From Sphaerisporangium rufum (lineage in GTDB: Bacteria; Actinomycetota; Actinomycetes; Streptosporangiales; Streptosporangiaceae), in NCBI RefSeq assembly GCF_016863395.1, contig NZ_BOOU01000014.1:104896-168895 (forward strand): a DNA stretch of 64,000 bases. The letters run 5' to 3'. The notes beneath the pieces were generated by a model. It was not told the origin of the DNA and did not search any database. It saw only the letters and a list, made by a program, of their open reading frames with translations. Positions 8,601 to 16,516 of the stretch are shown in pieces. Position numbers and translations under genes: made by a program. The first letter of the stretch is position 1. Each line of letters starts with the position of its first letter.

Positions 8601-9281
8601 TTGGCAGAGGATGAGGCGGGGCCATCCGTCCGGCAAAGTGGGACAGAAGCGTCACTGCTGGGGGTTATTAATCTCATAGGGGCGATGGAGTCACCTTTCC
8701 GGGCGCGTGAATGGATCAAGGAAAGGCTCGGTGCGGATCATCCGGCGGTTGAGGATGTGACGTTGCTGGTATCGGAGGTCGTTACGAACGCGGCGGTTCA
8801 CTCCGATTCGCAGAACGGGGGCAGGGTGACCGTGGCGCTGGCCGACTGCTTCGACCGCATCCACGTGGATGTGGTGGACGAAGGGGGAGCGTCGGTTCCG
8901 GAGGTTCGCGGGGACGTGTTCGCCGAGGGCGGGCGCGGTCTGCTGTTGGTCGACGTCATCTCGGACACCTGGGGCATATACGAGGGCGAGGCAGGGCGAA
9001 CGGTGTGGTTCGAGGTCGCGTACCGGCGGGGTGGCCAGACGGATCACCAGCGAGGGGCGGGCCCGCTGCGAGACGATGATTCCAAAGGTGTCGATATGAC
9101 GCCCAGCGAACCAGCGGGCCGCTCCACGCCCAGGAGCGGCGCTTACTCCACCTGGGCCGACGTCCGGGCCAGGGGGCGCGCTCTTGATCCGCGGCCGGCG
9201 GAAGAGCAGACCCATGGCCGGGAGATGGCACGCCGGCGCCGCGAGTCCTTCCAGCCGGAGAATCGCGGCGCGGGGCCATGA
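8601..9281 (+). CDS. ATP-binding protein, RsbW/anti-sigma kinase-like HATPase
   Basis: About 226 residues with a GHKL ATPase domain of the RsbW type. Visible boxes: N box EVVTNAAVHS, G1 box VVDEGG, and G2 box GRGLLLV, spanning roughly residues 25-150. The C-terminal part is low-complexity and polar. The TTG at 8601 has GGGAGG upstream at 9-bp spacing; an internal ATG at 8685 has no well-placed site. Family members phosphorylate anti-anti-sigma factors or act with XRE regulators. The divergent XRE gene at 7008-8426 is the likely partner. No sigma or STAS-domain gene is adjacent. Confidence 0.7.
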   Translation: MAEDEAGPSVRQSGTEASLLGVINLIGAMESPFRAREWIKERLGADHPAVEDVTLLVSEVVTNAAVHSDSQNGGRVTVALADCFDRIHVDVVDEGGASVPEVRGDVFAEGGRGLLLVDVISDTWGIYEGEAGRTVWFEVAYRRGGQTDHQRGAGPLRDDDSKGVDMTPSEPAGRSTPRSGAYSTWADVRARGRALDPRPAEEQTHGREMARRRRESFQPENRGAGP

Positions 9282-9298
9282 GTCGCTCCAGCGGCTCG

Positions 9299-10156
9299 CT
9301 ACCCGATGAGCTCCGCCAGGATCGAACGGACCGACGTGGCCGGGCGCTGGAGGAGGTTCTCGAGGTCTGGGCCGGTGGTGGCGAATTCCCCGCGCCGTGC
9401 CGCGCGGAACATGCCGAGCAGCATGTTCGCCTGCTCCGCGGGCACCCCGTTGCCGATCATCGCGGCCGTCCACGCCGCGTCGTCGGCGACGACGCGGCGG
9501 ATGGTGCGGCCGGTGAGTTCGGTGAGGATGCCGGCGATGTCCGCCAGGTCGAGCGCGTCCGGCGCGGTGAGCGGCGGGGTCGGGCCATCGAACCTGCCCT
9601 GATCCGCGAGGATGATCGCCGCCGCTTCGGCGAGGTCGCGGTGCGCGGTCCAGGAGATGGGCCCGTCGGCCGGTGCGACGAGTTCGCCGGTCTGGAGGGC
9701 CCGGCCGAGTAGATGCGGGATGGTGCCGGCGTAGAACCCGTTCCGCAGCGCCGTGAACGGTGTGCCCGCCTTCGCCAGGTAGCGCTCGGTGGCGGCATGG
9801 TCGGGCATCGGCGCGAAGAGCGAATGCTCGGCGGCGCCCTGGTGGCTCGTGTAGAGGACGCGCCGGGCTCCGGCGTCGTGGGCGGCGTCGATCGCCGCGA
9901 CGTGCTGGGCGACCGCCTCCTCGCCCGCCTGGCTCGTCGAGACGATGAGCACCTGCGTCGCGCCCTCGAACGCATCGGTGAGCAAGCCGGGGTCGGTGAA
10001 GTCGCCGCGGCGTACGCGGACCCCGCGCGCGGCCAGGTCGCCGGCCCGGCCGGGGTCGCGGACGCTGACGCCGATCCGGTCCGCCGGGACCTGGTCGAGC
10101 AACCGGGCGACGATCTGGGAGCCGAGCTGCCCGGTGGCGCCGGTAACGATGATCAT
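9299..10156 (-). CDS. NAD(P)H-dependent quinone reductase, QorB/NmrA-like SDR
   Basis: A 285-residue atypical SDR. The N-terminus IIVTGATGQLGSQIVARLLD holds the GxxGxxG nucleotide-binding turn and aligns well with E. coli YtfG/QorB (ITGATGQLG...). There is no classical YxxxK dyad, as in NmrA-like proteins. Start ATG 10156 follows an AAGAGGCA ribosome site; the frame upstream of it runs into the operator region and is not used. It is divergent from the TetR gene at 10246, with a dyad operator between them, so repression by that TetR protein and induction by a quinone or electrophile is a reasonable inference. It looks like a stress gene rather than a biosynthetic one. Confidence 0.8.
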   Translation of the reverse strand: MIIVTGATGQLGSQIVARLLDQVPADRIGVSVRDPGRAGDLAARGVRVRRGDFTDPGLLTDAFEGATQVLIVSTSQAGEEAVAQHVAAIDAAHDAGARRVLYTSHQGAAEHSLFAPMPDHAATERYLAKAGTPFTALRNGFYAGTIPHLLGRALQTGELVAPADGPISWTAHRDLAEAAAIILADQGRFDGPTPPLTAPDALDLADIAGILTELTGRTIRRVVADDAAWTAAMIGNGVPAEQANMLLGMFRAARRGEFATTGPDLENLLQRPATSVRSILAELIG

Positions 10157-10195
10157 TACTTGCCTCTTTCTTGCTAACGTTGATATCGCTGTCAT

Positions 10196-10222
10196 GCTAA
10201 CATCGTTAATAACGAGGTTAGC
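10196..10222. promoter_or_regulatory. 27-bp dyad operator between qorB-like and tetR-like genes
   Basis: GCTAAC-AT-CGTTA-A-TAACG-AG-GTTAGC is centred on 10209; 12 of 13 position pairs are complementary. A further TTGCTAAC at 10171-10178 mirrors GTTAGCAA at 10217-10224. It sits between the divergent starts at 10156 and 10246, where a TetR repressor would shut both. Confidence 0.7.
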
Positions 10223-10245
10223 AAGCACGTGTTATCGTTGGAAGC

Positions 10246-10956
10246 GTGGCAGAGGTGCGAGGTGATGGCGCCGACCGGCGCAAGACGCGAGCGAACATCG
10301 TGGAGTGCGCGGCGCGGCTCCTGAGCGAACAGGGGGCGAGCGCGGTCACCACCCGTGCGGTGGCGCAGGCGGCCGGCGTGCAGGCGCCGACCATCTACCG
10401 GTTCTTCGAGGACAAGGACGCGCTGCTCGACGCGGTCGCCGAACACGTCTTCGCCGCCTATGTCGCCGGGAAGACCCTCGCCGAGGCCGGCGGCGACCCG
10501 ATCGCGGATCTTCGGGCGGGATGGGACGCCCATATCGGCTTCGGCCTCGCCAACCCGGCGCTGTTCGGCCTCCTTGTCGACCCTGGTCGTGCGGCTCGTT
10601 CACCGGCGTCGGCTGCCGGCCTGGAGATTCTGCGCGCCCGGGTGCGCCGCGTCGCGGCGATCGGCCGGCTTCGGGTCCCGGAGAGGCGGGCCGTCGAGCT
10701 CATCCACGCCGCCGGGACCGGCGCCGTGCTCGCCTTGCTCGCCACCCCGCCGCGACATCGGGATCTCGACCTGGCGGATGCGATGTACCAGGCGGTGACG
10801 CGATCGATCCTCACCGACACGCCCCCGCTTCCCATGGACGACCCGGCCGCGGCCGCCATCGCGTTCCGCGCCGTCGCGCCAGAGCTGCCGACGCTCACCG
10901 ACACCGAGCGTGCCCTGCTGTCGGAGTGGCTGGACCGAGCCGGCGCCGCTGGATGA
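10246..10956 (+). CDS. TetR-family transcriptional regulator
   Basis: A 236-residue TetR repressor. The N-terminal helix-turn-helix is clear (residues about 12-58: [12 protein letters not shown], then [28 protein letters not shown]), followed by an all-helical ligand-binding domain. It starts at GTG 10246. The gene is divergent from the QorB-like oxidoreductase, with a strong 27-bp dyad in the shared 89-bp intergenic region. Autorepression plus repression of the oxidoreductase is the expected circuit. The ligand is unknown. Confidence 0.85.
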   Translation: MAEVRGDGADRRKTRANIVECAARLLSEQGASAVTTRAVAQAAGVQAPTIYRFFEDKDALLDAVAEHVFAAYVAGKTLAEAGGDPIADLRAGWDAHIGFGLANPALFGLLVDPGRAARSPASAAGLEILRARVRRVAAIGRLRVPERRAVELIHAAGTGAVLALLATPPRHRDLDLADAMYQAVTRSILTDTPPLPMDDPAAAAIAFRAVAPELPTLTDTERALLSEWLDRAGAAG

Positions 10957-11097
10957 CGGCGTCCGGTTTCGTACGGCGACGCGTTACCTGCCGGGTGAGG
11001 GTTCGGTCGCCGACGATCGTCACAGCCGGCCCCGGCAACCGCGCCGGACCGTGCCGGGGTCCTCGCCGCCAGGTGCCGCCCCCTTCGGGCGCTGAGA

Positions 11098-11559
11098 CTA
11101 CGCCTCCAGGTAGGCGGCGAGATTGGCCAGCGAGGATGCGAGGCCGGCGGCGTGGTCCTCGGCGGAGATGCCGGCCGGGACATCGTCGGCCCGGAACCTG
11201 ACCTCCGCCCCGTGATCGGTGGCGACGACCTCCCACGTCATGGTCATCGTGCCGGCGTAGGAGGGATCGTCGGAGACGAAGTCCACCGCCTGCACGACCC
11301 GCACCCCGGGGACGAGTTCGACGAACCGTGCTTCGACGATGTCGGAGTCCGCCGTCGCCTTGCCCGGAGCCGCTGAAGCGTCCGCGTAGGTCAGGATCAA
11401 TCGGTATGAGCCACCGGACCAAGGCTCGAACCGCTCGAATCTGCCGCTCATTCCGTCAGGCGGCAGCCATACGGTAAGCGCGTCCGGATCGACGAGGGCA
11501 TCGTAGACCCGATCGGGCGGAGCGGCGATCACTCGGGTCGCCATGTCTGTTCGTGACAT
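11098..11559 (-). CDS. SRPBCC / AHSA1-like domain protein
   Basis: A 153-residue START-fold protein of the AHSA1/polyketide-cyclase-like group. Seen: an N-terminal VIAAPPDRVYDALVDPDALTVWLPP segment and a C-terminal long helix ending AAYLEA, with the fold's alternating strands between. Such proteins bind hydrophobic ligands; most are of unknown role. No ribosome site is obvious for either ATG (11559 or 11544). It sits alone between the TetR and DUF234 genes. Assigning a cyclase role in the cluster would go beyond the evidence. Confidence 0.75.
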   Translation of the reverse strand: MSRTDMATRVIAAPPDRVYDALVDPDALTVWLPPDGMSGRFERFEPWSGGSYRLILTYADASAAPGKATADSDIVEARFVELVPGVRVVQAVDFVSDDPSYAGTMTMTWEVVATDHGAEVRFRADDVPAGISAEDHAAGLASSLANLAAYLEA

Positions 11560-11681
11560 TGCCGCACACTACTGCCAAACCGTAATCGGCTGCCCGTGCC
11601 CGTTCACTGGCACTCGCCCTGCGAAAACGGGTGCCCAACGGCTGCGGGGCGCCGGGCGTTTCCCCAGCGCGAGGGGAGTGG

Positions 11682-13115
11682 TCAGGTGTAGAGGTCGTTG
11701 AGGGTGATCAGGCGGACGTCGCGGCCGGGGGCGGCGGCGAGTTCGGGGGTGAAGCCGGCGCCCGAGTAGCAGGTGAGCACCGTGTCGCCGGTGTCGTACC
11801 CCTTGGCGGTGAGCAGGTCGCGCGCTCGCCGGAGCCGGGTCACCTGCTCGAGCCCCATGCTTCGGTCCCACTTGACCTCGCCCAGCGAGAGGACCTTTCG
11901 TGGACGGCCGTGGTCCACGGGTGCCAGGACGGCGACGTCGATCTCGATCTGGGTGCGGTTGGCGGGGTCGGGTACGACGCCGCTTCCCACCTCACCCGCC
12001 GCGGGGTCGGCGTGAAGGGCGTATTCACGGCAGAGCATCTCGACGTGCGGGCCGACGACCTGCGACAGGAAGCGCGCCCTGCTGCCCCGCCACACGGTCG
12101 CCGCGTCGCCGCGCTCCAGCCGCGCCCACTCCCGGGCCATGATCGCGTGGTAGAAGGTGATGAGCGGTTCGGCCACCCGGTAGTGGCTCCGGTTCGGCCG
12201 GAAGAGATCGTGCTCCTTGACCAGGAGGTGGCTGTCCACAAGGACGTGGAGCGGGTGGGCGATCTCGTTGGACTTGCGTCCCACATAGCCGGCTATCGCT
12301 CCGGCGGACGTGTTGCCGTCGGCGACGGCGGCCAGGACGGAGTGGTAGAGGGACGGGTCGCGGATCTCCGTCTCCTCGGCCAGCAGGTAGCGGGCCTCGC
12401 GGAACAACGGAACCTCGGCGTTCAGTACCGACCGGATCACCCAGTCGTCGAAGTTCGCCGGCCCGGCGGGCGCGTCGCCCCGGACGAACTCCTTGCGGTA
12501 GGCCGGTGTGCCGCCCACGACCGCGTGCACCTGGACCGCCAGTCGCGGGTCGGTAATGCCCCAGAACCGGGCGGCCTCGCGGTAGCCGAAGGGCCTGATG
12601 ATCATTTCTAGGCCCGCCCGCCCGCGCAGCGGAGCGGTACCCGACAACAATCCCCCCATCACCGACATCGCCGAGCCGCACAGCAGCAGGCGGGCGGTGC
12701 TGGCGGCACCGGAACCGCCGGGGCCCAGCTCCCGCTGGATGATCGAGGGAAGCTCGGGGGACGCCTTGACGAGGTAGGGGAACTCGTCCAGCACGACGGG
12801 CACCGCCCGATCTTGGACGACGCTGAAGAGGTAGGGGATGGCGTCGATCCAGTCACGGAAGGCGGGGACCGGGGCGCCGGTGAACCTGATCAGCTCATCG
12901 GTGAACAGGCGCAGCGCGACCGCCTCCGTCACCTCCAGGGCCGGAAAGTAGATACCGCCCATGCTGCTCGCCAGGGCCTGCAGCAGATAGCTTTTCCCTT
13001 GCCGGCGGCGGCCGCTGACCACGCCTAGCCGCGCCTGCCGGCCGGTGTCCGACGCGAACGAGACCAGGCTCGCCCACTCACGCTCCCGGTCGAACACATG
13101 CTCAGGCTTCCGCAT
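11682..13115 (-). CDS. DUF234-type ATPase with C-terminal nuclease-like domain
   Basis: A 477-residue protein of the archaeal/bacterial ATPase group (AAA domain plus DUF234). Walker A GRRRQGKS (K41), Walker B VPVVLDEFPYL (D110, E111), a winged-helix-like middle region, and a C-terminal segment with EIDVAVL followed by LGEVKW, which matches the D...ExK core of PD-(D/E)xK nucleases. Family function is unsettled: defence or mobile-element maintenance has been suggested. The ATG at 13115 has no ribosome site, and the upstream DNA carries repeated GAAGTACG-type half sites, consistent with autoregulation. It is unlike its biosynthetic neighbours and probably belongs to the inserted 3-13 kb block. 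Confidence 0.75.
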   Translation of the reverse strand: MRKPEHVFDREREWASLVSFASDTGRQARLGVVSGRRRQGKSYLLQALASSMGGIYFPALEVTEAVALRLFTDELIRFTGAPVPAFRDWIDAIPYLFSVVQDRAVPVVLDEFPYLVKASPELPSIIQRELGPGGSGAASTARLLLCGSAMSVMGGLLSGTAPLRGRAGLEMIIRPFGYREAARFWGITDPRLAVQVHAVVGGTPAYRKEFVRGDAPAGPANFDDWVIRSVLNAEVPLFREARYLLAEETEIRDPSLYHSVLAAVADGNTSAGAIAGYVGRKSNEIAHPLHVLVDSHLLVKEHDLFRPNRSHYRVAEPLITFYHAIMAREWARLERGDAATVWRGSRARFLSQVVGPHVEMLCREYALHADPAAGEVGSGVVPDPANRTQIEIDVAVLAPVDHGRPRKVLSLGEVKWDRSMGLEQVTRLRRARDLLTAKGYDTGDTVLTCYSGAGFTPELAAAPGRDVRLITLNDLYT

Positions 13116-13120
13116 GTATC

Positions 13121-13162
13121 GAAGTGTACTTTGTCGAAGTACGTTTGACTCAACCGTACTTC
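13121..13162. promoter_or_regulatory. Repeated GAAGTACG half sites upstream of DUF234 gene
   Basis: GAAGTACG (13136-13143) and CGTACTTC (13155-13162) form an 8-bp inverted repeat with an 11-nt spacer; a related GAAGTGTACTT lies at 13121-13131. All are within 50 bp upstream of the ATPase start (13115), which is where an operator would be expected. Confidence 0.5.
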
Positions 13163-13179
13163 ACCATGCTGGAGAGCGG

Positions 13180-14883
13180 TCAGGCATGCGGGGTGTGGGC
13201 GAGGGGGCGGAGGCCGAGGAGGTCGATGGCCTGCTCGCGCAGCTCGACCTTGCGGACCTTGCCGCTGGTGGTGAGCGGGTAGCCGTCCACCACCTGCACG
13301 TACCGGGGGATCTTGAAGCGGGCCAGCTTCCCGGTGCAGAACTCGCGCAGCGCGGAGGCGGTCAGCGGCTCGGCGCCGGCCCGCATCCGGACGAACGCCA
13401 TCAGCTCCTCGCCGAAGCGGGGATCGGGTACCCCGACCACCTGGGCGTCCAGCACGTCGGGGTGGGTGTGCAAGAACTCCTCGACCTCGCGCGGGTAGAT
13501 GTTCTCGCCGCCGCGGATCACCATGTCCTTGATCCGGCCGGTGATGTTGACGTACCCGTGGTCGTCCATGACGCCGATGTCGCCGGTGTGCATCCAGCCG
13601 TCCCGGTCGATGGCCTCGGCGGTCTTGTCCGGCTCGTCCCAGTAGCCGAGCATCACCGAGTAGCCGCGGGTGCAGACCTCGCCGGGCAGGCCGCGCGGCG
13701 GGATGAGCCCGGTCTCCGGGTCGACCAGCTTGATCTCCAGGTGCGGGCCGGCCCGGCCGACGGTGGAGACCCGGCGGTGCAGCGAGTCGCCCGGCCGGGT
13801 CTGGGTGGCCACCGGGGAGGTCTCGGTCATGCCGTAGCAGATGGTGATCTCGCGCATGCCCATCCGGTCGACGACCTGCCTCATCACCTCCACCGGGCAG
13901 GGCGAGCCGGACATGATCCCGGTGCGCAGCGAGGACAGGTCGAAGGTCGGGAAGTCCGGGTGGGCCAGCTCGGAGATGAACATGGTCGGCACCCCGTACA
14001 GCGAGGTGCAGCGCTCGACGTCCACCGCGTCCAGGGTGGCCCGGGCGTCGAAGACCGGGGAGGGGATCACCACGCAGGCGCCGTGGCTGATCGCGGCCAG
14101 CGTGCCCATGGTCATGCCGAAGCAGTGGTAGAACGGCACCGGCACGCAGACCCGGTCCAGGTCGGTGTAGCCGCACAGCTCGCCGACGAAGAAGCCGTTG
14201 TTGAGGATGTTGCGGTGCGACAGGGTGGCGCCCTTGGGGAACCCGGTGGTGCCCGAGGTGTACTGGATGTTGATCGGGTCGTGCGGGTTCAGCGGGGCCC
14301 CGGCCTCCTCCAGCAGCCGGGGGTCGGCGTGCCGGCCGGCGGCGAGCAGCGTGTGCCAGGCCTCGGTCCCGATGATCAGGACGTGCTCCAGGTCCGGGCA
14401 GCGCGGCCGCACCTCGGCGATCATGCCGGCGTAGTCGGACGTCTTGAACCGCTCGGCGGCCACCAGCGCCCGCACGCCCGCCTGGCCGAGCACGTACGCC
14501 AGCTCGTGCGACCGGTAGGAGGGGTTGACGTTCACCAGGATCGCGCCGATCTTGGCGGTGGCGAACTGGGTGAGCACCCATTCGGCGCAGTTGGGGGCCC
14601 AGATGCCCACCCGGTCGCCGCGGCCGATGCCGAGGCCGAGCAGGCCGAGGGCCAGCGCGTCGACCGCCTCGGCGAGGGTGGCGTAGCTCCACCGGCGTCC
14701 GGTGGTCCGGTCGACCAGCGCCTCCCGGTCGCCGTAGGCCGCGACCATCCGGTCGAAGTTCTCCCCGACGGTCTCCTCCAGCAGCGGGGTGTCGCGCGGC
14801 CCGCGGTCCAGGCTCGGCAGCAGGCCCCGGCCGGCCGCGCCGGGGAGCTCGTCCTCCAGGACGGAGACGGTCAACGATCTCAC
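13180..14883 (-). CDS. Acyl-CoA synthetase (AMP-binding, FadD/AlkK-like)
   Basis: A 567-residue adenylate-forming ligase that activates a carboxylic acid with ATP and transfers it to CoA. Motifs: the P-loop YTSGTTGFPKG, the YGMTET motif, the hinge region with TGDIGVMDDHGY and GRIKDMVIRGGENIYP, and the C-terminal catalytic lysine in TSGKVRK. Length and the GGENIYP signature fit medium-chain/aryl acyl-CoA synthetases. The GTG at 14883 directly abuts GAAGGA; a TTG at 14874 has better spacing and may be the real start. It lies 88 bp downstream of the membrane acyltransferase on the same strand, which suggests that it makes the acyl-CoA used by that enzyme. Substrate unknown. Confidence 0.85.
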   Translation of the reverse strand: MRSLTVSVLEDELPGAAGRGLLPSLDRGPRDTPLLEETVGENFDRMVAAYGDREALVDRTTGRRWSYATLAEAVDALALGLLGLGIGRGDRVGIWAPNCAEWVLTQFATAKIGAILVNVNPSYRSHELAYVLGQAGVRALVAAERFKTSDYAGMIAEVRPRCPDLEHVLIIGTEAWHTLLAAGRHADPRLLEEAGAPLNPHDPINIQYTSGTTGFPKGATLSHRNILNNGFFVGELCGYTDLDRVCVPVPFYHCFGMTMGTLAAISHGACVVIPSPVFDARATLDAVDVERCTSLYGVPTMFISELAHPDFPTFDLSSLRTGIMSGSPCPVEVMRQVVDRMGMREITICYGMTETSPVATQTRPGDSLHRRVSTVGRAGPHLEIKLVDPETGLIPPRGLPGEVCTRGYSVMLGYWDEPDKTAEAIDRDGWMHTGDIGVMDDHGYVNITGRIKDMVIRGGENIYPREVEEFLHTHPDVLDAQVVGVPDPRFGEELMAFVRMRAGAEPLTASALREFCTGKLARFKIPRYVQVVDGYPLTTSGKVRKVELREQAIDLLGLRPLAHTPHA

Positions 14884-14971
14884 TCCTTCTCACGGGCTGC
14901 GCACGGGCTTCGTACGGGCTGCGCACAGGTGTGCGCCGGGGCGGGGCCACCGAGCCCCGCCCCGGTCCGGG

Positions 14972-16192
14972 CTAGGGTGCCGCGGCCGGCACCGGCCGGG
15001 TGGTGCCGGCGTCCGCGCCCGGGCCGCCGGGCGGGCTTCCCGCGCCCGGCCGCCGGGAAGAGGCGAACCGCCGCATCACCGGGTTCTCCACCAGCGAGAA
15101 CAGGGCCCACGACAGCACCAGGGTGATACCCGCCAGCCCCGCCATGACGGCGAACCCGCCGGCGACGCTCCAGCCCTTCGGCGAGCCGAACCACTGGCGG
15201 ACGTACATCAGGACCAGGAAGTGCCACATGTAGAACGCGTAGGACACCTCGCCCAGCCAGACCATCGGCCGCGAGCCGAGCCAGTTCGTCCGGCGCTCGG
15301 TGTCGCGGACAGCACCGGCCCCGATGATCAGGCAGAGCGGGATCACCGAGGTGGCGACCACGTTGTAGCTCACCGGGAAGAACCTGGCCAGCGCGTACAC
15401 CGCGATGCCGATCGCCAGCGCGCCGCCGAGCCCGACGGGCAGCCGGCGGCCGGTCATCACGATCCGCGCCAGCACCATGCCGAGGACGAACTCCAGCATC
15501 CGGGTCGGCGGGAACTGCATGATGAACCACATCTCCAGCTCGGTGAGCCCGAAGCCGGGGATGGGCGCCTGGGCCGGCAGCAGCTTGGCGACCAGCGGCA
15601 CCGCGAAGATGGCCGCGGTGATAATGCCCGCCCACAGCCACAGCCGCTCGCCGCGGATGCGGCCGACGTACCGGGCCAGCAGCGGGAAGCACAGGTAGAA
15701 CAGCGCCTCGCAGGACAGCGACCAGGCGGGCGCGTTGAACGCGGTGCGCACGGCGAGGTTCGGCACGTACGCCTGGGCGAGCAGGAAGTGCAGGATCGCG
15801 GTGCCGTTGTCGATCGCCTGCCGGGCGGCCAGGCCGACCAGCAGCAGCGCGGCGATCAGCGTGATCGCGTAGTTGGGGTAGATCTTCAGGAACCGGCGGC
15901 GCAGGAACGTCCGCGCGGTGTCGCTCGGGCGCCGCGCGTAGGTGAGGACGAAGCCGCTGAGGATGAAGAAGTACGAGACCGCCGCCCAGCCGCCCTGGAT
16001 GACGACGGACATGTAACTACCGGTGAACTGGGCCGAGACGAACAGGTTCGCCCCGATCGCGTGGGTGAGGAACACCATCGCCGCGGAGACGAAGCGCATC
16101 CCGGTGAGCGACGGCAGCCGGGAGGGCAGGGTGGTCGCGGCCTGTGGTGCGGGCTGGACGGGATTATCGGCATTCTTCGACGACGCCACCAT
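14972..16192 (-). CDS. Acyltransferase family 3 membrane protein
   Basis: A 406-residue polytopic acyltransferase with the family opening PSLTGMRFVSAAMVFLTHA (conserved R and H), about ten membrane helices, and the late VSYAFYMWH motif. Start ATG 16192 has AGAAGGGG upstream. It heads an apparent operon with the acyl-CoA synthetase gene. The divergent flavoenzyme gene at 16517 shares a 324-bp control region containing two copies of the cluster-wide dyad motif, which ties this operon to the biosynthetic regulon. Transfer of the synthetase-made acyl group onto a sugar or hydroxyl of the product is inferred; the first family-3 enzyme (1733-3043) may act at another position. Confidence 0.85.
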   Translation of the reverse strand: MVASSKNADNPVQPAPQAATTLPSRLPSLTGMRFVSAAMVFLTHAIGANLFVSAQFTGSYMSVVIQGGWAAVSYFFILSGFVLTYARRPSDTARTFLRRRFLKIYPNYAITLIAALLLVGLAARQAIDNGTAILHFLLAQAYVPNLAVRTAFNAPAWSLSCEALFYLCFPLLARYVGRIRGERLWLWAGIITAAIFAVPLVAKLLPAQAPIPGFGLTELEMWFIMQFPPTRMLEFVLGMVLARIVMTGRRLPVGLGGALAIGIAVYALARFFPVSYNVVATSVIPLCLIIGAGAVRDTERRTNWLGSRPMVWLGEVSYAFYMWHFLVLMYVRQWFGSPKGWSVAGGFAVMAGLAGITLVLSWALFSLVENPVMRRFASSRRPGAGSPPGGPGADAGTTRPVPAAAP

Positions 16193-16334
16193 TGTCGGAC
16201 GCCCCTTCTTTTCCTTTTCCGCCGGCCGGCGTGGGGCCGGCCGGCGCGAGGGCGGGCCCGGCATCGTTTTCCACCTGCTCGGGGAGCCACCTCGCATCGA
16301 TCAGCAGGTCTTGACGATCGCACCGCGCGGGCGG

Positions 16335-16356
16335 CCGCGCATTTTCCAGATTGCGG
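16335..16356 (-). promoter_or_regulatory. Cluster-wide dyad motif, copy 2
   Basis: On the minus strand the core reads GCAATCTGGAAAATGC (16339-16354). It faces the acyltransferase operon that starts at 16192 and mirrors copy 3 at 16401-16422. Confidence 0.55.
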
Positions 16357-16400
16357 TCTTTCGCCGGCCGGACGGGGCCTGGCGGCGCCGGGCGGCGGAT

Positions 16401-16422
16401 CCGCAATCCAGAAGATGCCCGG
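16401..16422 (+). promoter_or_regulatory. Cluster-wide dyad motif, copy 3
   Basis: The core GCAATCCAGAAGATGC (16403-16418) lies about 97 bp upstream of the flavoenzyme start at 16517 and matches the other copies without gaps. Confidence 0.55.
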
Positions 16423-16516
16423 GGCGCGCGGCGGGCGGGACGCTGGTCGCACGCTCGTGGAGAGTCACCGCACCACCGTTCCCACCGGCTATTTCGAGAC
16501 AAGGACGTGCGCGGCA

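Larger units (their letters stand above)
16193..16516. other. Divergent control region between acyltransferase and flavoenzyme
   Basis: No gene seen. It holds a GCCGGCCGGC hairpin (16221-16245, 5-nt loop) and two oppositely oriented copies of the cluster dyad motif (16335-16356 and 16401-16422), about 66 bp centre to centre. The arrangement fits coordinated control of both flanking operons. Confidence 0.55.
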
